Shown piece after piece: positions 39,809 to 49,208 of a stretch of 64,000 bases of DNA. Under the pieces are notes generated by a model. That model saw only the letters and a list, made by a program, of their open reading frames with translations, was not told the DNA's origin and did not search any database. The position numbers were made by a program, and so were the translations under genes. How positions within the stretch are numbered: the stretch's first letter is position 1; each line of letters begins with the position of its first letter. Source of the stretch: Panonychus citri (taxonomy: Eukaryota > Arthropoda > Arachnida > Trombidiformes > Tetranychidae); assembly GCF_014898815.1 (NCBI RefSeq), contig NW_026515509.1, positions 124,001-188,000 on the forward strand, read 5' to 3'.

Positions 39809-41325
39809 TATCTGCTGATGCTTCCGATAAAGCGGTTGGTGGTATGTTGCTCCAGGAAGAGCCTTCTGAATCTGAACTCCATGAAACTATCGATTCAATA
39901 AAGAATTGGCAACCAATCAGTTTCTTCAGTCAAAAACTTCAGAAATACCAAGTCAATTACGCCATTTCAGAGAAAGAACTTCTCGCTATTTTCATTGGTG
40001 TCGATAAATATCAACATTTCCTCGAAGGATCAGAGTTTATCATCGAAACTGATCACCACGCACTTTGTCAACTTCCAAAACTCAAATTCAAAAACCCTCG
40101 AATAAATCGATGGCAAATTATGCTCGACACTTTCAACTATAAAGTTATCTATCGAAAAGGTGTTGAACATTCAGCTGATTGTTTTAGTCGATATCAATCC
40201 GAATGGGATCATCGCCCAACTATCGACCCTGAAATCAAGTTCCTCGAAAAATCTCTTTTTCTTCGTAATGAAACGAACCTCTCTTATCTTGATCCATTTT
40301 ATTCTGATCCTGATCTAACTGAGATTGGTGAAATTGGATATACCAATATTCTCATTTCTTCTGAAAGAAAATCTGTTTCTTCATTGAATTTATCTTCTCG
40401 TCTTCTCTTCATTAAGAATCAAGACAAATGGAAACAATTCGTGATCAATCATCAAGATAAAGATAAAGAATTATCTGTGATAAAACAAAAATTAATTCTT
40501 CCCAAAGAATCACTCGACAAACAAACTCGTCAATTTAATCTTAAAAATGGAATTCTTTTTAAGAACAAAGATAAATATCATACTGTTGATCGTATTGTTA
40601 TTAATCAGCCGATTCTTCTTAAACTGTTCAAGGAAGAACATGAATCGACTCTTGGTGGACATTTTGCCACTGAAAAGACCTTTCTTGATCTATCACGCCG
40701 CTTTTATATGCCTAATCTACGTGAAGCTGTTGATAAACTCTGTAAATCATGTTCAATTTGCCAGAAAGCAAAACCCGCTAACATCACTTATTCCGAAGCT
40801 CATCTCAAGCCCATTCCTGATCAAACTATGGAAAGATTAGAACTTGATGTCCAAGGGCCAATCAATATGAAAAAAGGAAGTGATCGTGTTATCATTGTTA
40901 TTTGTGATTGTTTATCAAGATACGTGTATGCAAAGATTTATAAAAATCAAAAGGCAAAAACGGTAATAACTTTCCTCCAGGACTTCTTCCGTTTATTCGG
41001 TGTTCCTAAAGTTATTCAAACAGATCGTGGTCGCAATTTTCTGTCTCATGAATGTGAAGACTATCTCTCATCTTTATCGATAAAGCATCAAGTTTCCACT
41101 GCTTATCATCCTCAGTCACAAGGACTCGTCGAAAGGACAAATCGAACTATTGGTGAAAGGTTAAGAATTTATGTTCTTTCCAATGGTTACAAAGGTATCG
41201 AATCTGAGTTAGACACTATGGTTTATTCCATTAATGCTAGTGTTCATAAGATAACCAGATATCCTCCTCATTTCTTAATGTTTGAAATTGGCCTCCTAAA
41301 CCCATTGACAATCATCTTTCATTAG
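39805..41325 (+). pseudogene. RNase H and integrase catalytic core (shifted frame)
   Basis: RNase H shows the expected acidic residues: Asp in SADASDKA (codon 39817), Glu in SEKELLAIF and Asp in ETDHHAL (codon 40051). Integrase follows. Its zinc domain has His codons at 40639 and 40660 and a C-x2-C with Cys codons at 40750 and 40759. The core has Asp at 40846 (ELDVQGP), Asp at 41023 (QTDRGRNF) and Glu at 41131 (GLVERTNRTI); exactly 35 residues separate the last two, the classic D,D(35)E spacing. All catalytic residues are therefore intact. The frame ends at 41323..41325, about 30 bases after the true reading moves to another frame near 41284..41293 (one base apparently missing). Confidence 0.92.
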
Positions 41326-42098
41326 AACCAATGTCAATCTCAATCGATGAAGCAAGAAAGCTCGCAAAGAGATTAATGCAAAATCAAATCAATTACGTTG
41401 AGAAGCAACGATTAATTGAGAAACCTCATCCTTATAAAATCGGCGATAAAGTCTCAATAAAGAGAGAAGCTCCTCATCCTGGTTCTGGTAAAAAGTTATC
41501 ATCTAAATATTCTGGTCCTTATATCATCAAAGATATCATCAAAGGAAGTTTATTAATCGAAAATGAAAAAACTAAAGAGATAACTTCAGTTAACCTTCAA
41601 CGAACTAAACCCTTTTATGAAGATTCCAAAGATTTTCCTTTATTGGAAATTTCTAAAGAAACCAAAGAATCTCCTTCATTGGATGTAATTGATTCCAAAG
41701 ATTCGTCTTCTTCATCTTCTTCCTCAGAAAAGGAAAGTTCAGAAAATTCTTCTTCAGATGATTCAGAAAAATCTCATGAAATTAATCAACTCAAAAAATT
41801 AAGAAATCGATCGAAAATCAAACCTCCCGCTCGATATGGTCAGTGCCTCTATCTTCATGGTTCACTTAGCAACCGTTGCCATTCAACCATTAAGCGCGCA
41901 CAGGAAGTCACCATTTTATCTTATCATCGTACAAATGAAAGTACAATTTTGTGTCTCATAAAAGACAAATTAATTAGCTTTTTTAATCACTTTTTCTCAA
42001 GTTTTAATTGTGTTCATATCAAATTGTTTACTCATCTTTACTCTTTATCGAGATTGTTAAGAAAAATTTATAAAAATTTTCTTATTTTCTGTGTAAAC
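41292..42098 (+). pseudogene. Integrase C-terminal domain (GPY/F type) and open spacer
   Basis: Restarts in the third frame with PPKPIDNHLSLEP. It then gives the SH3-like integrase C-terminal module: HPYKIGDKVSIKRE, a Ser-Lys segment, SKYSGPYIIKDII (GPY codons from 41514) and SVNLQRTKPFYE. A Ser/Glu-rich stretch and a basic block ending PPARYGQ follow, which is where gypsy integrases commonly end. From about 41840 to 42098 the frame stays open but becomes very AT-rich, with runs of Phe, Leu and Ile unlike the rest; it reads like untranslated spacer that happens to lack stops. The classification as broken reflects the upstream frame interruption only. Confidence 0.85.
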
Positions 42099-44582
42099 AT
42101 GGATCCATCTTCAAGTGCTGCCTTTCATCAGTTCAAAGAATCTTATGTTGAGAAAATTCCGTCGACTTTTTATCAAGTTCTTAAGGAGAAAATTCAACTT
42201 AATGTCGCTGATTCACCTCATGTTCGGAACGCTAATTATAGCGATGCACCTAAAGGCTACCGAGCTTCCAAAGTGTTTCATCCCACTCTCTTTGATGTTG
42301 CTGATAAACTTTTGTGCCAATTGTGTGAACAAGTTTCCGCTTCCCCAGTTAGTTGTATAAACTGTTATCATTGGTACTGTTTGGATTGCGCTTTATGGCT
42401 TAATAAGTTCCCCGAAAGAATCAAAATCACCGCTCCAATAAAGGACACCGAATTTCTTTGTATTAAACCCTCATGTCTTCGTAATGTTGCCTATCGAAAA
42501 TCTTATTCATGTTTCAATCGTCCAAAAGAAGGTGATCAATTATCTCTTTATCGAGCTTGCCAATTTGAATGTCGAAGAGAACATTGTCTCTTTCGATCAA
42601 CACCTGAGGTAATAAGTGCCCATGAAGGTAATTGTTATAAAGGTGAATGGGATCCTCAATATGACCACAACCTACAACTCAAGTTCCAAAAAGGACCAAT
42701 TCGTAAGAATCTTGAAAATTCTGTTGTAAGTTTAGCCGATGTTTTAGTTCCTCAGCATCGAGCTCTCAGTTCCTGTTCTACATCTCAAGATGAACATTGG
42801 AAAAAACGTTTTGAAGTTTATTGTTGTCTCCTCCGTTCCGCTAATAAAAGCCCTGAGCGATTCACCCCTTCTAAGCTTAGACTCGAAGCAAATTTCAAAA
42901 ATGATGATGGTGAAGCTCTTAGAAAAGTTTATGATCCAATGAGACCCGTTTGGATTGGAGAAAAATGGGCCCAAGAACTTGGCTTCCCACCTCTTCATGG
43001 AGATTCTGAAATATGGAATTTTCCAACTCGTCCAGACAATCAACTCAATGAGTATCGACCCCCAAAGCTTTTATCAGCTACTTCCAAGTGGATTCAGGAA
43101 AATCGACAACAGAAATGTCCAGATTGGAATCGAGCTCTTTCATTAAAATCATCAATTTCAACTTCTTCACTCTTATCAATTGTTGGTGAAAATTCTTACA
43201 TTTCAATTGATCCACTCATCCTCGTCAATGAAGACGAAAAAGAGGAATATCTTAAAGAACTTGCCACTTATCCAAGTATCGTCACCCCTGATAATATCAG
43301 AAAAACTGATGAAAGTTCTGATCCTGTGAAAAAAGAGCGAAATGCTCATCGTCGGAAAGCATCTTTAGCTCGATGGAATAGTCGACCGGTGCCCGAGTTT
43401 CCTCACATTCATTCCTCTGTTCTTAATGAAATCTTCTCTTCTTCAGAAACTCATTCTGATCTTAACCGAGTTATTTGTGTCCATGCTACTTATTGCATTC
43501 GAAACTCTGGTAAACTCTCACCAATTTGGGTTATCATCTTAAACGGTCACCATGAAGTGATTTATGAAACCTTTATTCGTACTCCTCATCGCTTTATCGC
43601 AAATATGAATTCAAAATTCCATGGCCTCGTCTATGAAGACATTAAAATGACTAAATCATTGAAATCAGTACGAGATCAAATTGGAAAAATTTTCATCGCC
43701 GCTAAACAAATAATTGGTGCAAGTCTTCATTCACTCCTATCAAATTTTGAGTTCGCCGAAGACGAAATAAAACGTCTCAGGAATAAATTCCGTGATGTTA
43801 TCTACTATTATACTCCTTATGAATTCAATCCAATTTCCCTTCATGTTATCATCTTCTTAGTATTCAAAGGCTCTGTCATAAAACCAACGCCTCATTCACC
43901 CGCTGTTGAAGCCTCTTCTGCCCTGAATCTTTATCTACTCGAATGGCAACTAATTGAGGAACAAGCCGAAATACTTGGTGGTATTCATAATAAAGTTCCC
44001 TGTGGTCACAAGAAAGTCGCTGCTATGTTTGCCCTATTTGAATCAAATGTCGAAAAAGGAATAGCTTCATGGCCAAAGGAATGGGAAAATACAACTTTTC
44101 GTTACAAACCAATTCGAGCTTCACAAAAGGCTGAAACCATCGAACCGGATTGGGATTACCTTGAATTCATTTATGAAACCAACAAGGTTGAACTAGCTGA
44201 GAAAAGCAAATCACCTGAACCCACTGAACAAGCTGAGAAAAGCCAACCAACTAATGAATCAAATGATCAATCTGATTGGCCAGATGAACTTCCATCTTCT
44301 CACTCACAAGCCGAAAGAGATTATTGGATAATCCAAGAAGAACCTGAAGAAAATCCTGAACAAGAAAAAGTTTCTTCATCGAATAGCTCAGTTATCTGTT
44401 CACTAGAAAGTGATTCTCTTTCAGATACTAATGCTAATCTCTTTATCGAGAGTGTTACTCCTGAACTTCCATGTTCTCCTACCTCATCATGTTCAACTCC
44501 GTCGCCTTTTCTTAGGTCAGGAACGCGAATTCCCACTGAAAAATTGAGATCGTATCTTAGTCAAAAAGAGGGGGATATGTAA
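42099..44582 (+). CDS. Third gene: RING/TRAF-like zinc fingers plus degenerate DEDDh exonuclease-like domain
   Basis: 827 codons from an ATG with a good start context (A at -3, G at +4); also open in frame with the upstream integrase end, so it may instead be the tail of a polyprotein. Residues 73-126 form a RING-like cluster: C73-x2-C76, C89-x-H91-x2-C94-x2-C97, then C121-x4-C126. Residues 154-179 look like a TRAF/SIAH-type finger (C158-x4-C163-x11-H175-x3-C179, with an extra C154). Residues about 200-450 I do not recognise. Residues about 457-625 resemble DEDDh RNA exonucleases (REXO/ISG20): a VIYETFIRTP strand block, SKFHGLVYEDI, IIGASLHSLL in place of GHSLxSDL, and HSPAVEASSALNLYL in place of HSxxEDAxAxLxLY. 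Catalytic positions read H462, T464, L546, H599 and E604 where Asp, Glu, Asp, His and Asp are expected, so activity is unlikely. The tail (about 690-827) is acidic and Ser/Pro-rich. No signal peptide or membrane anchor is apparent. The stop codon lies in the 3' LTR. Function unknown. Confidence 0.8.
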   Translation: MDPSSSAAFHQFKESYVEKIPSTFYQVLKEKIQLNVADSPHVRNANYSDAPKGYRASKVFHPTLFDVADKLLCQLCEQVSASPVSCINCYHWYCLDCALWLNKFPERIKITAPIKDTEFLCIKPSCLRNVAYRKSYSCFNRPKEGDQLSLYRACQFECRREHCLFRSTPEVISAHEGNCYKGEWDPQYDHNLQLKFQKGPIRKNLENSVVSLADVLVPQHRALSSCSTSQDEHWKKRFEVYCCLLRSANKSPERFTPSKLRLEANFKNDDGEALRKVYDPMRPVWIGEKWAQELGFPPLHGDSEIWNFPTRPDNQLNEYRPPKLLSATSKWIQENRQQKCPDWNRALSLKSSISTSSLLSIVGENSYISIDPLILVNEDEKEEYLKELATYPSIVTPDNIRKTDESSDPVKKERNAHRRKASLARWNSRPVPEFPHIHSSVLNEIFSSSETHSDLNRVICVHATYCIRNSGKLSPIWVIILNGHHEVIYETFIRTPHRFIANMNSKFHGLVYEDIKMTKSLKSVRDQIGKIFIAAKQIIGASLHSLLSNFEFAEDEIKRLRNKFRDVIYYYTPYEFNPISLHVIIFLVFKGSVIKPTPHSPAVEASSALNLYLLEWQLIEEQAEILGGIHNKVPCGHKKVAAMFALFESNVEKGIASWPKEWENTTFRYKPIRASQKAETIEPDWDYLEFIYETNKVELAEKSKSPEPTEQAEKSQPTNESNDQSDWPDELPSSHSQAERDYWIIQEEPEENPEQEKVSSSNSSVICSLESDSLSDTNANLFIESVTPELPCSPTSSCSTPSPFLRSGTRIPTEKLRSYLSQKEGDM
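44563..44575 (+). other. Polypurine tract (plus-strand priming)
   Basis: AAAAAGAGGGGGA, all purine, separated by TA from the first TG of the 3' LTR. This is the position and composition expected for the RNase H-resistant plus-strand primer. It overlaps the last codons of the third gene (QKEGD). Confidence 0.9.
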
Positions 44583-45139
44583 GGTAACCCTCATGAACCT
44601 CAATTTTCGCGCTCATGCTCTTCCCTTTTCTCTCACCATGTGAATAAATCACATGATTGTTTTTATCAACTTCCTTTAATTTTGATTAACCTTTAGTTTA
44701 ACCTTTATGGGCTATAAAAGCCAATTCATTTCTATTAATCCTTAACAGTTTAATTAATTGTTCATCTTCAAGTCACTTGACTTTTATTAGTCTTCCTTAA
44801 TTGTGACTAAATCTCTTTTACTAATTATGCTTATAAAAGCTTCTCAATTAGTCACCTTCATTGGTCTAATTACTCTTGGTGTTTCTTATTTGTAACAGTA
44901 ACCCTTCATTCATTCAATCCGTTAATCATTCTAGACTTTGTTTTCTACTGTTAATCATTAATTACTTAATTAAACTTATTTACTTATAAAAGTGCTCTAA
45001 CCTTTATTGGTCATTCGCCCTTGTGAATTAGTATGTGTGAGAAAACACAGTAAGTTGAAAGGACTGAGTAGAAGGGACAAAACGGACCTTTGAGAGTTAA
45101 GTTCGGTACTCTGACCCTTGTCCACTCTAAAACCCGACA
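44578..45139 (+). repeat. 3' LTR (562 bp)
   Basis: Same length and sequence as the 5' LTR, offset by 8637 bases. Its first five bases are used as coding sequence: the last codons of the third gene read ATG TAA, with the ATG straddling the internal/LTR junction and the stop inside the LTR (44580..44582). The TATA boxes recur at 44713, 44832 and 44985. Confidence 0.97.
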
Positions 45140-45143
45140 ATTT
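45140..45143. repeat. Target-site duplication, right copy (ATTT)
   Basis: Directly follows the CA end of the 3' LTR and matches the left copy, indicating that both ends belong to a single integration event. Confidence 0.8.
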
Positions 45144-45231
45144 CAAGTTATCATGTAAATATGTAAGTAAATTAAATGGGAGCAATTTCAATCATTATGA
45201 TGATGAGGAGGAGGAAGATCAGGATGATAAG

Positions 45232-45234
<3 letters not shown>

Positions 45235-45282
<48 letters not shown>

Positions 45283-45283
45283 A
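45235..45283. repeat. Compound (TC)n-(TTTC)n microsatellite
   Basis: About 30 bases of TC passing into TTTC units, just outside the 3' end of the retroelement. Confidence 0.93.
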
Positions 45284-45472
45284 GTGTGTTATTAACATGC
45301 TATTAATGCCAAGAATGTTGATGAGAAAGTATTAATGTTATAAATGGAAAATGATGAGGATGGAGAGAGAAATTTTTTTCTCTCGAATTCAAAGTTATCT
45401 TCATCTTCCCATTTATATGAATCATTTTAATATTTTTTTCTTTTTCTAGCCAATCGACTTGGATCACTTTCT

Positions 45473-45475
<3 letters not shown>

Positions 45476-45512
<37 letters not shown>
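45476..45512. repeat. (TC)n microsatellite
   Basis: 37 bases of TC; inverted partner at 45734..45772. Confidence 0.95.
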
Positions 45513-45515
<3 letters not shown>

Positions 45516-45730
45516 GCTTTCATTTTATTCGCATCCTCATCCTTTCACATCTTCCATATTCTCAGAAAATCTAAATGACTTTCTCTTCATCTCTCTTTCT
45601 CTTGAAAGAGAATCACAGAGAGAAGAAAAAAGATATCGTTCGATATATCGATCTAAATAAAGAAAGAGAAAGAAAGACCAATCGAATAAATCTGTAATGA
45701 TGATGATGAAAATTCCAAGGAAGACAGAGT

Positions 45731-45733
<3 letters not shown>

Positions 45734-45772
<39 letters not shown>
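45734..45772. repeat. (AG)n microsatellite
   Basis: 39 bases of AG; inverted partner at 45476..45512. Confidence 0.95.
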
Positions 45773-45777
<5 letters not shown>

Positions 45778-46982
45778 ATTCATTGTATAAATAATGATAA
45801 CACAGAGAATCATCAATCGAATCCAAAGGTTTGGTGACCTGAAGCAATCACTTTTTATTATCATCATTATTTTGATGCGAAAACCAAAAAATTTGAATGA
45901 ATTTATATTGTTACCTGATAATCAGTTAAAAGATGAATACTTAAGGTAATCAAAGGAAAACTTTTTTCTATCATCATTCAAGTATCTTTTTTTAAGCTCA
46001 CCTGAGAAAGAAAATATTATTACCTTATATTTGAAATAATACAATGAATACAAAGTAAGGAAAAAAAATGACAAGGTAACGGATGATAACAGTTAATACA
46101 TATTACAGTTGACACATAAGAAGCAAATAAAAAGGGTATCATCATCATCATCATCGTAATCTGGTAAAGAGGATAAAATGTTTTCCCAATTCTATACCTT
46201 GAATGTCACATCAGCAACTTAAAGTTATGTATCCTAAAGGTTAATAGTGATCATTGTATCATTAGAATAGGTAAAGGTAAAGATAACTACCTTTTCCACC
46301 TCCTCCTCCCTCCTTCATGAATGAAATGAAATGTTTACCTTAAATCGAGAGATATTTTCTCTCTCTCTTCTCACTGTGAGAGACACTATTTATTTATCAT
46401 CTTCCAAACTTCGGTGACAGTTCAATGTGACATTGTATTTACCATTAGAACCTTTTTTAACTTGGAAAACATTATTAACATGTTTTACTGCTTCTGTTAT
46501 TTCCCCATGTATTATATACGCTCTCAACCATCTGCTCAAACATTTTTGCCTCTCCCTGTACTCGAGTACTAAGCATCCTCATCCCTCTTTCCTTTTCAAA
46601 AATATTCTCTTTCTTCATCATCTTCTTCTTCAGCTCTCTTATCATCTCTCTCCCTCATACCAAAGTCATTTGATTCCGTTCTTATCCATCATCATCTTTG
46701 TTTTCAATTCCAAAAAGTTTTCTCGTTCTTCAGTAATATACTTTTCTCTCTCTCTCTCTCCTCTGTCATTCTAATCATTATCATCTCTCTCTCTTACTCT
46801 TTGTCACCTTCTGCTCCTTTCATTTCCGTTTATATTCGTCTTCCAATTAAAATGCTTCAATGAGATTAATCTTCAATTGATTTGTGAGTTTTTTTTCATT
46901 AACTATCATCATAATCACTAATCTTCATTGACGGTGTGTGGATATTTATTATTAGATACAAGTAAATATCATCAAGTATCCA

Positions 46983-46984
<2 letters not shown>

Positions 46985-47064
<80 letters not shown>
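46985..47064. repeat. (CT)40 microsatellite
   Basis: 80 bases of pure CT, the longest pure microsatellite in the window. The Ser-Leu frame 46928..47143 is its translation. Confidence 0.97.
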
Positions 47065-47074
<10 letters not shown>

Positions 47075-47576
47075 ATCTCAATCGCTGGTATACAACAAAA
47101 ATCCATCGATGAAAATGGTTCCTTGTTTGTTTTGTTCCATTAATGATGAAAAATAAAGATGAATTGGAGAGGTGGAGATGAAGATAAAGTTGAAGATGAT
47201 GATGATAATTTACATGACCAGAAAATGTTAATAATCAATAAGAGATGATTATATGAAATTAGTACATAATAGGTAAGCATAAAGATGAAGATGGTGAGCA
47301 GTAAAAAAATATTCTTATTTATATTATCATCAATCGATGTTAATTGTTATACACTGAGGCTTCATCAATCAGATCAGATCTTTCAGTTATCATCATCATT
47401 ATCATCCTCGCTCGACAAATGCTCATTATCTTCGTGAGCTTAGTTTTTTTAGACTAATAGTGAACAGACTGAGAGAGAGACTTTCTTCATCTTCATCAGC
47501 ATCTTACTTGTCTAGCAGTAGTAATGATAACTATCAGAAAAGAAAAGAACAGAAAAATGAAGATGAAAGAAACTGC

Positions 47577-47579
<3 letters not shown>

Positions 47580-47608
<29 letters not shown>
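47580..47608. repeat. (AG)n microsatellite
   Basis: About 28 bases of AG. Confidence 0.92.
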
Positions 47609-49182
47609 TAATTTTCTTCTCTTTCTTTCATCCTTCATCCTCTTTCTTCTTGCATATATGAAGATGCTTTATATCATCCGAAGGGATTTCGCTGAATTTG
47701 ACAGGCAAATGAAAGATGCGTGTGTCTCCTTTGATGATAAGCATTTCAAGTCATTTTTTCTGTCGTGAGAAGATGATGATTATGAGGATGAGGATGAGGA
47801 TGCTAGGATGAAGATAAAGTTGCAATCTCTAATCTTCTTAATTCTCTGTTTCTCATCATTACTCTTTCATTTCATTTATTTTATACCAAAATCAGTGTTT
47901 TATTAATAATATTTTTTGTTTGGATTCTCCTTCGAGATCAAATCAACTGAATTTAAGTTTTGATTTGAATGCACAAAAACAGTAACTCAAACTAATCATG
48001 ATTTCTGGTTGAGATAATGATGGTCATTGAAGTGGACAAGCCGATGGTTTAATATTTCATTTGTGATTACCAGTGGGACTCAAAGACTGTGATCGCGTTC
48101 TGGACACACAAGGACAGCACACATACACACACTCACTCACTCACTCACACATTAAGCTTTTTACTCCAGGAAGAAGGAGGATGATGAAAAAGATGAAAAG
48201 AAAAAAGAATATGATGAGAGAAAGAGGATGATAAGGAGAGAGAAATGAAGTAATAGATGAAAAGGCAAAGAGGAGTGAGCAGGAAGAGGGTGATGAACCA
48301 GTGTCTCTACAATGTGTTCCTTTACTTTCTCATCTTTCCCTAATCTTCCTCATCATCATCATCATCATCCTCATCCCTTGCTGGGTGATATATGCATATG
48401 AATAATAACCAATTCTAAGCAATATACAAACATCAACCAACTAATAGTATCAAAGGGCTTTTTCATCTAGAACTTTTCTCCCTCTCCAATAACTGATTAA
48501 ATCCAACAAGAAAAAAATTTTCTCTCCGCTTTTTAAACGATAACATTGATGCGATTGATATTATATGATGAATAGATTATAACAATAACACTGATGCATA
48601 AACATGGATAAAAATGATGATGATTATGATTCTCTCTCTCTCTCTCTCTCTCTGGGTCGGTATTATTGCATAGACCAGCATTTTGGATGAAGTTATCACC
48701 ATCATCAATAAGTATTATATGTTATTATATTGAATTATAAATCTATTTATGGTTATAATCATCGAATTGTATTAGAACTCGATTTGAACGATCTTTTTTT
48801 ATTCTTCTCTTTTGTTTGTTTGTTTGTCTCTTTTCTTTTATTTAGCCATTCGATTGAATTTCTCGAGTTTAGTGTTTGCGTGTTTGTGTGTGAAGATGAA
48901 GTTTTCTTGATGAATTCTCAATAAATGAATGATTTCTATGAATTTCTATTTACTTGGAAATTTCGAATTTAAAATTTTTGTTTTTATATTGAACTTTTCG
49001 AGGATTGTTTAAAATTCTCTCATCGAACTTGTATATTGATATATCTTACCCTCTCTAGTGTAGTATTTGTGTTTGCTCATTGAATTTGTCAACTCTATTG
49101 ATCCAAGGAGATGGTATGGATAAGAGTGGATCTTTTTTGTTGCTATGAGGTAGTGGGGAATATGAGAAGGGTGGAAAATAGA

Positions 49183-49208
49183 TGAGAGAGAGAGAGAGAG
49201 AGAGAGAG
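49183..49208. repeat. (GA)n microsatellite
   Basis: About 26 bases of GA. Confidence 0.92.

Larger units (their letters stand above)
35941..45139 (+). mobile_element. Complete Ty3/gypsy-type LTR retrotransposon with an extra 3' gene
   Basis: A 9199-bp element bounded by two 562-bp direct LTRs that begin TG and end CA. In order it holds 5' LTR, PBS, untranslated leader, gag, protease, RT, RNase H, integrase with a GPY/F-type C-terminal module, a further 827-codon coding region, polypurine tract and 3' LTR. The domain order PR-RT-RH-IN places it in Ty3/gypsy (Metaviridae) rather than copia. Target duplication ATTT flanks it. I read the LTRs as identical base for base, which implies a recent insertion. 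Four small frame interruptions lie in pol, so this copy as written could not make a full Pol. No envelope-like gene (signal peptide, furin site, membrane anchor) is seen; the extra gene has other domains. Confidence 0.97.

Noticed and set aside
41940..42098. Hydrophobic stretch before the third gene as a membrane anchor or envelope remnant
   Set aside because: Short aromatic/aliphatic runs broken by Lys, Asn and His in an AT-rich spacer; no signal peptide or cleavage site follows.
46928..47143. 71-codon Ser-Leu frame
   Set aside because: Direct reading of the (CT)40 microsatellite.
47460..47768. 102-codon frame with an Arg-Glu run and an ordinary-looking C-terminus
   Set aside because: Interrupted by an AG microsatellite; the last 35 codons look protein-like but have no homology I can name.
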